DNA of 64,000 nt from the NCBI GenBank assembly GCA_028564925.1, contig CM053033.1:209898678-209962677 (forward strand), read 5' to 3'. How positions within the stretch are numbered: the first letter of the stretch is position 1; each line of letters begins with the position of its first letter. The DNA is from Lithobates sylvaticus. Its lineage: Eukaryota > Chordata > Amphibia > Anura > Ranidae. The notes beneath the pieces are model-generated. The model was not told the origin of the DNA and searched no databases. It was given only the letters and a program-made list of their open reading frames with translations. Below are positions 33,468 through 44,131 of this stretch, piece by piece. The translations under genes were made by a program, and so were the position numbers.

Positions 33468-34013
33468 AGATGGCCAAACACGAATAGATTTTTTCAGTCT
33501 CAAAAAACAAAAATCTAACAGATTCCCCCATCCAGGTTACAGTACCAGCAGGAATAGATAAATATCCCACTGTGGCTTTTGTGTTTCGACACCTGCCCCA
33601 CCAACTGTCAAAATAATCAAACAGCGGCTGCATCTAACTGGCCATCAATTTTCCACCCGACTGCTTCGACTTTTCAATCCACGGAAAGGGCCACTCACTG
33701 GGTGAATTTCATCAGGTTCATCAGCAACCAACCGGTCTATTCATTCAGCCGATTAGCCTCCTGTTGCAAACCTTGCACAGGGCTTTGCTTTCAATCCCAG
33801 CAGCTGACGTGAAATGCAGGTAAGTACAGTGTACTTTTATATAGAGTCTGCATTAAAACGAACCTGTTTTTCCGACTTGGACAAATTGCACATTAATTTT
33901 GAGTCTAATTGTAATAAATATCACAAAAAAAATGAATAATCATCTTTCCTCCCTTACTAGTTCCCCCCTTGCTGTAGGAAGCCACATGCGGGTTCCCTGC
34001 CTCCTTAATCTGT
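33468..34013. other. No gene recognised
   Basis: A/T-rich DNA without recognised ends, tandem repeats or coding. Confidence 0.5.
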
Positions 34014-34251
34014 AACTTCATCAGTGTTGCCAACCGCCAGTATTTTTACTGGCAGCCAGTATAAAAATGGGCACTTTTCTCCTGCCAGTAAATGCCAGTG
34101 AAAGAAAAAGGTTGCCAGTAAAAAAATATGGCTGTGACGCTTGGCCGAGACCATCCGAGTGCTTGCTACAGTGTGTTTGGACTGTGCCAGCAGTGTGTCA
34201 CGTGAAGTCATGGTGCAAGGGAACGGAGCAGCCAGAGCCCTCATGTGCAGG

Positions 34252-35206
34252 CAGGGGCGTAACTATAGGGGGTGCAGCAGTCGCGAGCGCAACCGGGCCC
34301 TGTGCTGCAAGGGGCCCATGTGGCCCCCTCTACATATGGCCGGTGGCAGGCACCAGGCGCACGGGTGGCTGGAGGTGGGGGGTGACTAACAGAGATCCAT
34401 GCTCGACTACCGCACTGGCTGCTCTTTAGTTGTGCATTCCCCACACAACCTGTGTCCTCTGCCGCTCCTCCAGGTGCCCCTCTCCTGCTCCATGCAGTGC
34501 TGCTCAGTCCGGTGTCTGTCCTCCCCAGTCAGAGTCCCGCCCCCTGAGTCCGGCTCACACTGCACTGCATACTTCTCCCAGGCAAACAAACTTTAAGCAC
34601 ACAGATGCAGTGCAGCCCTATGAGAGCCGGCTCCCCAAAGGACACCGCAGGCTTGTCTGCCAGCACCCCCCCTCCCCGTCATACACAGATGTTGACAGGT
34701 TTTTCTGGGAGATATGTCCCCTAAGGACAGGGACCCCATCTCCCCTGGGGACAGGGCCCAGTTCTCCCTAAAGGACAGGGACCCCATTTCCCTTGGGGAC
34801 AAGGACCCCATCTCCTCTGGGGACAGGGCCCACTTCTCCCCAGAGGACAGGCACCCCATTTCCCTTAGGGACAGGGACTCCTACTTACATGGGGACAGGG
34901 ACCCAATCTCTCCTGGGGACAGGGCCCACTTCTCCCCAGAGGACAGGGACCCAATTCCCCTTTCCCTTCTTCCTCTTTGTCTCAAAGGTGTAACATCATA
35001 CAATGGGACTCCTAAAAAATTGTAAAAAATAATAAAAAAAAACTGCTGATACCAGTGGTGGAACTACCGGGCTCACAAAAGTCGTACCTGTGACCGAGCC
35101 CTGGAATTCCACCACCTGACTCGGAGGGAAGGGCTTCGGCTGGGGTACAGGGGGGCACTTCATGGTTTCTTGCACCGGGGCCCTGAAGGTTCTAGTTACA
35201 CCACTG
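34252..35206. mobile_element. Nested hAT-like element with a minisatellite
   Basis: 8-bp duplications TGTGCAGG (34244-34251) and CGTGCAGG (35207-35214), one mismatch. Ends CAGGGGCGTAACTA and TAGTTACACCACTG. A second copy of the end motif (CAGTGGTGGAACTACC, 35054) lies internally. Non-coding. Confidence 0.7.
34712..34965. repeat. 24-bp minisatellite, about ten copies
   Basis: CTGGGGACAGGG(A/C)CCCA(T/C)TTCTCCC units with a hint of 48-bp higher order. The spurious open frames DRDPISPG / MGSLSPRE follow from the 24-bp period. Confidence 0.85.
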
Positions 35207-35566
35207 CGTGCAGGTCTGTGGAACGGGAGGAAGTTAAGCCGGGAGTGGACTGAAGGGACCCCCTGGCATGGAGAGAGAGGGTCACTGTGACTCAGGAGGG
35301 GAGGTGTCATGTTGGTGAGTTGCTGTCATCATCTGTGCTGCTGCACACTGCTGTCAGTCGCACTGTGAGAGTCAATTGCATGTGTGTGTGTGCCACCCAT
35401 TTTAATTTCTTGCCCTCTCGATTCCTGTCCCTGAGATACTTATTTACCATATCGAAAATAAAATAAGTAATATGTTTTTGCCTTAATATCCACCTTAAAT
35501 CATTTTGATATTTGCATATTGTACTTGTGTGTAGCCTAAATACTGAAATTTGCATATAAAACTGTA

Positions 35567-35986
35567 CAGGGGGTCCTCGACTTACGAACGCCCGACCTAC
35601 GAACATCCCTTACTTACGAACGGGGCGCTGCGGGGACCCTCCGCCATTTTTCGCCGTCCTTCGGCCGTTCTGCGCAGGCGACGTTCATCTTCCGACAATT
35701 TCCGAAAATCTTCTTGATCCGTACTGCGCATGCGCAGTACACTTCGGACACCTAGTGACAGCTGGACACGCGAACTACGCAAGCAGCGTAGGGCCCCGCG
35801 GACCTGCAGAGGGCCCCCGAGGGCGGATCGGCTCTGCTTCCTGACAGCTGCAGCGACCGCTCATTCGACGGAACATCGGAAATGTCCGTAATTGTCGGTC
35901 TGCGCATGCGCGGCCGACTTACGAACATTTCCGAGTTAAGAACAGGCGGGCAGTCCCTAACGAGTTCGTAACTCGGGGACCCCCTG
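35567..35986. mobile_element. 420-bp MITE with TA target (CAGGGGGTCC ends), nested in the hAT-like element
   Basis: TA at 35565-35566 and 35987-35988. Ends CAGGGGGTCCTCGACTTACG and the complement of CAGGGGGTCCCCGAGTTACG. The TA duplication suggests Tc1/mariner-type mobilisation. GC-rich interior, no coding. Confidence 0.78.
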
Positions 35987-36094
35987 TAATTTTGTAACTT
36001 TTAAATGTGCCAGTAAAAACTTGACTGTGCCAGTAAATATTGGGTGTCGTGTCAGTAAATTTCAATCTGGTAGGTTGGCAACACTGAACTTCAT

Positions 36095-36774
36095 GTCGGA
36101 GAACAATGAAATCTATGGAGACTCTTTACTTGTTTGTCTACTATATTATATTTCCTACTGGGGTGAAATAGAAAGCATAGTCTTTTATAGTCTTTTTCTG
36201 GCTTTTTAACATTTTTTTTTTATTATTTATTTAAGAGATCAGCGTGATGTAAATATTTCTTATAACTATGTGTTAATGTTTTGAAATCCTTGTTTCATTG
36301 TATGTTGTATTGATATTTGCACAAGGTGGAGGCAGATGTATTTGTTCATTACATACTTGGGATCAGTTTCCTGCTTTGAAAAGCTTACACAATGGTTGTA
36401 TAAAAAGTCATATACAAATTACTTTAAATTGAACACAACAATAGTCAGAAAGGAAAACGAATTAGCGCGCTCTGGGCTGCAGCAACTTTCTACATTTATT
36501 GAATAGTAGCAGAGTTCACCTTTGCCATGTTTTACACTCATGTGTTTTAAAAAATGTTTTTCAACTCGTAGCACGTCAGAGGTGACCCTTACTACCATTC
36601 AATTAAGAAGAAAAATTGCTGCAGCACGCATTGTGTTGATTCATTTTATTTTTTGACTATTGCTGTTTAGTTGAAAGAACATTTTATGTGACTTTCTAAC
36701 TTGTTTTTAGTTCATTTTCTGACCAATTTACCGGAGTACAACAAGGTCGACCAGCATCCGGGAGCTGTGATGAG
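36095..36774. other. No gene recognised
   Basis: A/T-rich DNA with no recognised repeat ends or coding. Confidence 0.5.
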
Positions 36775-36777
36775 TAA

Positions 36778-37182
36778 TGCCCCGTACACACGGTCGACGG
36801 AAAATGTCCTATCGGACCATGTTGTCGGAAAATCCGACCGTGTGTGTGGGCGCCATCGGACTTATTCCGTCGGAAAAAATTTGAGATCCTGCTCTGAAAT
36901 TTTCCGACAACAAAGTCCGATGTGACTTTTTCCGATCGTGTGTAGCGAATTCCGACGGACAAAGTGCCACGCATGCTCAGATCAAATTGCAAGACCAAAG
37001 CTATTGGCTACTAGCCTCTACGTAGTTCCGTCGTACGCAACGAACGTCACCACGTTCAGAATGATCGGATTTTCCGACAACTTTGTCCGACCGTGTGTAT
37101 GCAACGCCAGTGTCGGACAAAATCCGTCGGAAAAAATCAGACGGATTTTGTGGTCGGAATTTCCGACCGTGTGTACGGGGCA
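36778..37182. mobile_element. Harbinger-like MITE (TGCCCCGTACACACGGTCG)
   Basis: Flanked by TAA (36775-36777) and TTA (37183-37185). Ends TGCCCCGTACACACGGTCG and the complement. The interior (CAAAGCTATTGGCTACTAGC, GTTCCGTCGTACGCAACG) is shared, inverted, with the copy at 43720-44131, so these two form one subfamily. Confidence 0.78.
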
Positions 37183-37529
37183 TTACTCACCTTTAGCTGT
37201 ATACCTACACAAGTATTGGGACGCCTGCCTTTACACGCACATAAACTTTAATGTCATCCCAGTCTGATTTAGCATACACGCGATCAGATTTTCCAACGGG
37301 AAATGTTGGATGTGAGCTTATTGGCTGAAAGTCCGACCGTGTGTACGCCTCATCGGACAATTATTGTCGGAATTCCGTCAACAAATGTTGGCTAGCATGT
37401 TCTCAAATTTTCCGCCAACAAATGTTTGTTAGTAGAAAAGATGTAGCTGGAGAGCCGCACTCCAAATTATTCAACTTTATTTCAAAAATATAATTAAAAT
37501 CATAGCATCTAGGCTTGTATACAGACTAA

Positions 37530-37944
37530 TGCCGCGTACACACGGTCGGAATTCTCGTCGGAAAAAGCTCTGATGGTTTTACCGTCGGAATTTCGCTCAA
37601 ACTGTCTTGCCTACACACGGTCACACCAAATTCCGACGGTCAGTAACACAGCGGCATAAAACACATTCGACAGCACTATAAAAGGGAAGTTTAATGCTTC
37701 CGAGCATGCGTTGAATTGTTTCCGAGCATGCGTCGGAATTTTGCGTGTCGGAATTGCATACACACAATCGGAAAATCCGATAGAAAGGTTTTCCGTCGGA
37801 AAAATTGAGAACAGGTTCTCAAACCAAAGTCTGTCGGAAATTCCGACAGAAAAAGACCGATGGGCATACACACGGTCGGAAAATCCATTGAAAAGCTCCC
37901 ATCGGACTGTTTCCATCGGAAATTCCGACCGTGTGTACGCGGCA
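37530..37944. mobile_element. Harbinger-like MITE, fourth layer of the nest
   Basis: A clean TAA duplication at 37527-37529 and 37945-37947. Ends TGCCGCGTACACACGGTCGG and the complement. It is inserted in the left arm of the Penelope-like fragment; the intact inverted arm (AGTTAGTCTGTATACAAGC) shows the empty site. Confidence 0.83.
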
Positions 37945-37957
37945 TAACTGCACAGCC

Positions 37958-38030
37958 GCTGACATGTTTCACATCGAACACGGCTGTAAAGCTTTGACTA
38001 AGCACCGTGTTCGGTGTGAAACATGTCAGC
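37958..38030 (+). ncRNA. Inverted hammerhead-like cores at the centre of the Penelope-like fragment
   Basis: GCTGACATGTTTCACA and TGTGAAACATGTCAGC are perfect 16-bp arms. On the plus strand TTGACTA (37994-38000) stands at the CUGANGA position, CACCG-TGTT-CGGTG forms stem II (38003-38016), and GAAA (38018-38021) follows. Two bases differ from the core, so cleavage is unlikely. The other arm carries a similar core on the minus strand. Confidence 0.4.
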
Positions 38031-38078
38031 AGGTGTGCAGTTAGTCTGTATACAAGCTTAGATGCTATGATTTTAATT

Positions 38079-38784
38079 GTATTTTTTGTTTCAATGGTTT
38101 TTATTTCAAGTTTTCCACGTTAACATAAAAAATATTACATATTTTAACAGTTTCAGTATTATATGTCTGGCATCATACATTAACACTTAAAGCGGGGTTC
38201 CACCCTAAAGTGGAACTTCCGCTCATCGGAACCCTCCCCCCCCTCCGGTGTCACATTTTGCACCTTTCAGAAGGGAGGAGGGGGCAGTCTAAGACAGGTA
38301 TTTGCACCCACTTCCGGGCATAGACTCCCACGGGAGTCTACGCCACTTCCCGTCCCACCGCGCTGTCTGCTGGGACACACATGGGTCCCAGAGACAGCGC
38401 GGAGCATTCCTATTGCATTGCGCGACTCTCGCATGCGCAATAGAGAACCGGAAAGTGAAGCCGCAAGGCTTCATTTCCTGATTCCCATACCCAAGATGGT
38501 GGAGGCAGCATCCAAGGGACAGTTCGGCCTCGGGTGCCCACGTCGCTGGACCCTGTGACAGGTCAGTGTCATTATTTTAAAAGTCAGCAGTTGCAGTATT
38601 TGTAGCTGCTGACTTTTAAAAAAAAAATTTCGCCAGACTCCCTCTTTAATATGAACTTTTAAATATGTGGAGCCAGTTTATCAACTATCTATAACATTGA
38701 CAGTACAGTAAAAAGGAAAGTAAAGAGTAGAGAGTTGAAGTTTGAATCAGATGAAAGGAAGAAGAAGTAAAGAAGAAGACTCTT
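38079..38784. mobile_element. Insertion in the right arm of the Penelope-like fragment, carrying a TTAA MITE
   Basis: Sequence between GATTTTAATT and ATATTTTTGAAAT has no partner in the opposite arm, and TTTAATT occurs at both borders, so it is a later insertion of unknown type. Within it, 38191-38645 is a MITE with TTAA at 38187-38190 and 38646-38649, ends AGCGGGGTTCCACCC and GCCAGACTCCCTC. It brings the nest to five levels. Confidence 0.6.
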
Positions 38785-39675
38785 GTGGTTTAATTATATT
38801 TTTGAAATAAAATTGAATAATTTGGAGTGCGGCTATCCAGCTATATCTTTTCTACTTCAGTTCCTGTTGCAAACAGAGCCAGCACCCTGTGGGATTGTGG
38901 AGACAGCTGTTTTGGGAGAAGTCATTACCTTGGAGGGGTAATTCTTTGTATTTCTTTGTATAACAAATGTTTGTTGTCGGACTTTCCGATCATGTTTACC
39001 CAAGTCCGTCGGACAAAAGTCCAAACACGCATGCTCGGAAGCAAGGACGAGCTGGAAGCGCTCGGTCTTGTAAACTAACATTCGTAATAGAGATATCACA
39101 TACGTCTTGCACGTCACTACGTTTGTATTTGTTGGCCAACGTTTGTGTGACCGTGTGTATGCAAGGCAAGTTGGAGCCAACACCCTTCGAACAAAAGTCC
39201 ACAGTTTTGTTGTTGGAAAGTCCGATCGTGTGTACGAGGCTTTAGTCCGTAGGGTTCAATATTGAGTTGGCCCACCCTTTGCAGTTATAACAGCTTCAAC
39301 TCTTCTGGGAAGGCTGTCCACAAGGTTTATAGTGTGTCTATGGGAATGTTTAACTATTCTTCCAGAAGCGCATTTGTGAGGTCAGGCACTGATGTTGAAC
39401 GAGAAAGCCTGGTTTACAGTCTCCGCTCTAATTCATCCCAAAGGTGTTCTATTGGGTTGAAGTCAGGACTCTGTGCAGGCCAGTCCAGTTCCTCCACCCC
39501 AAACTCACTCATTTATGTCTTTATGGACTTTGCTTTGTGCACTGGACCAAATCATTCGGTGGAGGGGAGATTATGGTGTGGGGTTGGGGTTGGCCAAGGG
39601 AAGGGAGTGAAGGGAACTCTTAAAGCGTCAGGATACCAAGACATTTTGGACAATTTCATGCTCCCAACTTTGTGG

Positions 39676-39785
39676 AGATGTATATCCATCTGTCTTCTTG
39701 ATTCTTGGATTAGAGACAGGGGTCTGCTTTACTTATTGAGACTCCCTCTCTGGTAAGTACTTTGTTCACTTTCTCATTCCACATA
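39676..39785 (-). mobile_element. Detached Ty1/copia reverse-transcriptase fragment
   Basis: 110 bp nearly identical to 41655-41760 of the copia fossil (GATTCTTGGA(T/G)TAGAGACAG; CTTTGTTCACTTTCTCATTC). It abuts the broken end of the Tc1-like element. Probably a duplicated scrap of the neighbouring fossil or of another copy. Confidence 0.8.
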
Positions 39786-40364
39786 CTTGAAAAAGGCTCT
39801 TTAAAAAAAAAATTTGGGTTCCGGACACAGTGCACTATGGGAAGCGCCACGTCAATGCAATCACGAGATTGCAGACAAGGCCCCTCATTTGCAGGAGTTT
39901 TACCTGCTCTGTGGCGCATTCCATTGAGCCAAACAAATTCGGTACTGTGTAGTTAAGAGGTTACTTCCGGTTTCCCTGTGCCACAGGGAAACCGGAAGTG
40001 ATGTCCTAAGCTCTGTGGAACGCACGGCCCGAGCCGAGCTGGTAAGTAAGCCTCTAAGGCTGCAAAATAGGTGAACTGAAAGCACTGTGCTTGGCGCTCG
40101 CAGTCCACTCAGCTGTGTTAGGAAAGTGAATGACTATTCGCTTTCCTAACACTGAACCACCTCTCCGCCAATCAGCTGCTCGGGACTGTTACCTGTCACA
40201 TGATTGGCTGAAACAACAGCCAATTGGACGACTATTGGACGCCTATGGAGGAGAGGACAGGAGATGAGGCAGGACAGGAGACGTACGAAGGACCCCGCTC
40301 GTTGCCGTCACCAGATTCCCCACAGACACAGGGTAAGTGCTGGGAAGATGGCAAGCAGGCGGGG
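39786..40364. other. Unclassified DNA with a perfect 37-nt palindrome at 39963-39999
   Basis: ACTTCCGGTTTCCCTGTG - C - CACAGGGAAACCGGAAGT. A single-base loop between 18-bp arms would form a cruciform or hairpin. The surroundings (39900-40360) are moderately GC-rich and lead into a minisatellite; together they may be one insertion. No gene. Confidence 0.6.
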
Positions 40365-40735
40365 GGCACGCTGGCAGCATTTAATGGGCACATTGGCAGC
40401 ATTTGATGGGCAGTTGGGCACACTGGCAGCATTTGATGGGCACACTGGCAGCATATGATGGGCAGTTGGGCACACTGGCAGCATTTGATGGGCAGTTGGG
40501 CACACTGGCAGCATTTGAAGGGAATAGTGGCTGCATTTGATGGGCATAGTGGCTGCTTTTGATGCCACAGTGGCAGTGTTTGATGGGCACAGTGGCAGCA
40601 TTTGGCACCGTAGCTGCATTTGACACAGTGGCTGCGTTTGATGGCACAGTGGCTACATTTGATTGCACAGTGGCTGCATTTGATGGCACAGTGGCTGCAT
40701 TTGATGGCACAGTGGCTGTGTTTGATGGCCCTGTG
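40365..40735. repeat. Minisatellite, ~20-39-bp units then 21-bp units
   Basis: (GGGCA)CACTGGCAGCATTTGAT units pass into GATGGCACAGTGGCTGCATTT (21 bp). Spurious 7-residue repeats AFDGTVA arise on the plus strand. Confidence 0.85.
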
Positions 40736-41874
40736 ACTGCAATCGTTGGGGTTTTTTTTTCAAAATATTTTCAGTTTGTTTGCGCCCCCACCAAAAATTT
40801 TGAGCACCAGTCGCCACTGATTCAATGTCAATGACACCTTGCTCTTGATTGTCCCTCAGTAGGTGATACTTGACGTCAATGTGTTTGGTCTTAGGATTGA
40901 CCATTTATGATTGTGTAAGCTTTATACATCCCCGGTTGTCTTTAAAAATGGAAATTGGTTTTGACATGTCTATCCCAATGTCCACAAAGAGTTGACGAAT
41001 CCATATCGCTTCTTGACATGCCTGTGCTGCTGCAATGTATTCTGCTTCAGTTAAAGATAGAGCGACAGTTGCTTGCTTTCTAGACCAACTTATGGTTCCT
41101 TCCCCATACTGGAAGATGAATCCACTTGTGGTCTGTGCAGTCACTGGCCCAATCAGCATCCACCAGTTTTGGATTTGATGTTGCTGGTAGCCATAACGTC
41201 ATCTGACTTGTTCCTTTGAGGTACTGTATCACTCTTTTTACTGCGTTCCAGTCATGCTGACAGGGAGCTGAGACTTTCCTACATAGTATGCCTACTGCTA
41301 CGGCTATGTCTGGTCTTGTCACAGTGGCAACATATAGCAGTTTACCATTTGCTCTGAGATACGTGTCATTGTTGGGTAGCAAGTTTTCTGCTTCATTGCT
41401 CTTTTGATAACCTGGTTCCATAGGAGTTTTCACTTCCTTTGCATCTTGCATATGGAATTGTTCCAAGATTTCAGAGATTTTCTGAGATTGGTTGAGAAGA
41501 TACCTTCCATCTTCTTCTCTCTATATTTGGATTCCCAGATAGTAGCTAATGTTCCCTAGCTCTTTGATCTCTAAATTTTCTGTCAGCTTGTGAACGATCT
41601 GATTGCAATCCCCTTCTTGTTAAAAACAAGTTATAATGTCATCAACATAAATAAGGATGTATATCCGTCTTCTTGATTCTTGGAGTAGAGACAGGGGTCT
41701 GCTTTACTTATTGAGAATTCCTCTCTGGTAAGTACTTTGTTCACTTTCTCATTCCACATCCTTGCAGAGTGCTTAAGACCGTAGATGCTCTTCTGAAGTT
41801 TACACACAAGGTTGTCTCCTTGCTCAAACCCTGGTGGTTGCTCCATGTAGAGGTCTTCCTTAATGTCTCCATAT

Positions 41875-42835
41875 AGCAGCAGTAATTAAATGGCGGCCCG
41901 CGGTTCGAGCACGGACCGAGCGATGCTGTAGTCCAGACTGCCAGTGTAGTAGCAGTCACTGGTTTGCTGGGACTGCGGGTTTTCCAGCAACCAGTGACGC
42001 CGCGTGTGTGCGCCCCCCGCCTCCTGACCGCGGCTCTCACTCCCAGTCTTCTGTCACAAGAGCGTCCGGGCATGACGTCACATGCATGCTCCACTCCACC
42101 CCCTGCTACTCACGGCTTGTATAATTTGTTGTACCCATCAGAGTGCCCCATAACATAAAATGTGCCCATCAGCATTCTACCTATTTTATGTTAAGGGGGA
42201 CTCTGATGGCCATATTTTATTTTAAGAGCAACACGGATAGGCACATTTTATGTTAAGGGGCACGCAGATGGGCATATTTTATTTTAAGGGGGACTCTGAT
42301 GGGTACAACAAAATATGGCCATCTGCGTGCCTCTTAACATAAAATGTGCCCATCAGTGTTGCTCTTAAAATAAAATATGGCCATCAGAGTGCTCCTTAAT
42401 AGAAAATATACCCATCAGCGTGACCCTTAACATAAAATAAGTAGCATGTTGATGGGCATTTTAAGAGCAACGCTGATGGGCACTCTGATGGGCACAATTT
42501 ATGTTAAGGGGGAAACATATGGAGACACCTGATGTAAGGGGACACTGACATGAATTCCTGATGTAAGGTGGCACTGTGATAGGGACACCTGATGTAAGGT
42601 GGCACTGTTATAGGGACACCTGATATAAAGGGGCACTCTGATGGGCACACCTAATCTAAAGGGCACTCTGATTGGCACACCTGATGTGGGGACACCTGAT
42701 GTAAGAAGGCACTCTTATGGTGACAACTACTCTAAGGGGGCACTGACAAGGACACCCTATGTAAGGGGGCACTGTGATGAGGAACCTTGTATAATGGGCA
42801 CTCTGATGAGGACAAATGTGTTTCACTTGCATGCT
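41875..42835. repeat. ~960-bp insertion in copia with degenerate CCCATCAG/CTGATGGG repeats
   Basis: GC-rich left part (41880-42110), then alternating forward and inverted ~30-bp units (AACATAAAATGTGCCCATCAG and complements, GGGGCACTCTGATGGGCAC, CACCTGATGTAAGG). Probably a decayed non-autonomous element; no target duplication resolved. Confidence 0.6.
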
Positions 42836-43251
42836 CTTCTCGGTTGCAGTACTAAGAAGCGCTCTGATTGTGTTTTACGACGGGAGCGAATGTTTCCTCA
42901 TAATCTTCACCACATTTCTGGGAGTAACCCTTGGCAACTAGTATGGCTTTGTATTTGTGGATATTCCCTTCTGCATCTGACTTTACTTTGAAAATCCTAT
43001 AGTTTTGCGGTTAGGAGGGAGCTCTGTGAATGTCCAGGTTTTATTTTCTTGAAGTGACTTTAATTCTTCTTCTGCTGTCTTTCTCCAATTTATTGGCTAC
43101 ACATTTTGGCAGTTTTCTTCCCAGGATGTTGGTTCAAGTATGCTGTGTGTTTTGACAGTGTATGACAGCTTGTGGGGTGGTCTACCATTTGTAGTCCAAG
43201 TGGATCTTCTGCTTTCAGGCAGTTCAGCAGGATCTGGTGGGGAACTTGATT

Positions 43252-43523
43252 TAGGCTGGGTTCACACCTCTGACGGATGCGGATCGCAGCAGGGGTTCGG
43301 TGTGTCCCTGTTCTCCATTTCAGGGACGAATCAGGGCCGAATTTTTTCCTGAATTTGGCCCTAAAATGGGGTCAAAGACGCACAGCATTCCTGTGCAAGC
43401 CGCTCCACACCCGCAACGGAGATATGTGAACTGGCTCCATAGAGAGCTGGTCACAATCTCCTGTCATGCGAATTGGATGCAAGAAAACCTGCATCTAATT
43501 TGCATAGGTGTGAACCCAGCCTC
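43252..43523. mobile_element. MITE with GGCTGGGTTCACAC ends, in the copia fossil
   Basis: AGGCTGGGTTCACACC at the left and GGTGTGAACCCAGCCT at the right, ~270 bp. Related to 54899-55279. Family unknown; no clear target duplication. Confidence 0.7.
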
Positions 43524-43719
43524 AGGCATTATGAGTTCCACCTCTTGTTCTGATTCCTGCACAGGTTAATTTTGGTTGACCTTTTCTTCTGGTTTGCCGG
43601 GTATATTCACTTCACAGCTTTCAGGGATTAATGTTTCTGATGATGGGCTCTCATCAAAAGAAACACTACAGCTTTTTGTCACTTTGTCAGTCTTTGGGTG
43701 TAGGATTTTGTAACCCTTA

Positions 43720-44131
43720 TGCCCCGTACACACGGTCGGAAATCCCGACCACAAAATCCGTCGGATTTTTTCCGACGGATTTTGTCCGACACTGGTGTTG
43801 CATACACACGGTCGGACAAAGTTGGCGGAAAATTAATTCCATTCTGAACGTGGTGACATTCGTTGCGTACGACGGAACTACGTAGAGGCTAGTAGCCAAT
43901 AGGTTTGGTCTCCTAATTTGATCTGAGCATGCGTGGCACTTTGTCCGTTGGAATTCTCTACACACGATCGGAAAAAGTCTGATCGGATTTTGTTGTCGGA
44001 AAATTTGAGAGAAGGATCTCAAATTTTTTCCGTCGGAAAAGTTTGATGGAGCCCACACACGGTCGGATTTTCCGACAACATGGTCCGATCGGACATTTTC
44101 TGTCAGAATTTCCGACCATGTGTACGGGGCT
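43720..44131. mobile_element. Harbinger-like MITE in the copia fossil
   Basis: TTA at 43717-43719 and 44132-44134. Ends TGCCCCGTACACACGGTCGG and the complement. Same subfamily as 36778-37182 in inverse orientation. Confidence 0.82.

Larger units (their letters stand above)
34022..36086. mobile_element. hAT-like non-autonomous element (CAGTGTTGCCAACC ends)
   Basis: A perfect 8-bp duplication AACTTCAT at 34014-34021 and 36087-36094. Terminal repeats CAGTGTTGCCAACC and GGTTGGCAACACTG. Subterminal GCCAGTAAA motifs recur in both orientations near each end, as in hAT transposase-binding regions. It contains two further nested elements. No transposase. Confidence 0.85.
37431..38961. mobile_element. 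Penelope-like retroelement fragment (inverted arms, hammerhead-like core), third layer
   Basis: A perfect 14-bp duplication AACAAATGTTTGTT at 37417-37430 and 38962-38975. The arms are inverted copies (GAGAGCCGCACTCC..AACTTTATTTC at the left; complement near 38790-38860) around a hairpin at 37958-38030. Long target duplication, inverted arrangement and a hammerhead-like core fit a Penelope-like element; no reverse transcriptase is present. It contains two more insertions (37530-37944 and 38079-38784). Confidence 0.55.
37272..39241. mobile_element. Harbinger-like MITE, second layer of the nest
   Basis: TTA at 37269-37271 and 39242-39244. Ends GCATACACGCGATCAG and the complement of AGCCTCGTACACACGATCG. 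Its own sequence is 37272-37430 and 38976-39241; the middle is a later Penelope-like insertion. Confidence 0.68.
37210..39675. mobile_element. Tc1-like element copy 2, outermost layer of a nest; both ends truncated
   Basis: 37210-37266 (AAGTATTGGGACGCCTGCC) and 39245-39675 (GTCCGTAGGGTTCAATATTG onwards) are consecutive parts of the same family as 32284-33440. The 37272-39241 insertion splits them at TTA. The left terminus is missing and the right end breaks off into a copia fragment at 39676. Confidence 0.72.
40820..43719 (-). mobile_element. copia fossil: integrase end, reverse transcriptase and RNase H
   Basis: Reverse-transcriptase sequence is seen at about 42836-43030 and again at 41470-41874 (EQPPGFEQGDNLVCKLQKSI, a copia hallmark), split by the 41875-42835 insertion. 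RNase H follows (DADWASDC..HK; ISWSRKQATVALSLTEAEYI; DNRGCIKL). Sequence ends near 40820. Broken copy; no downstream LTR. Confidence 0.85.

Noticed and set aside
41877-42160. Possible tRNA (GGTTCGAGC)
   Set aside because: The GTTCGAG motif lacks a matching A box at the right distance and no cloverleaf can be drawn.
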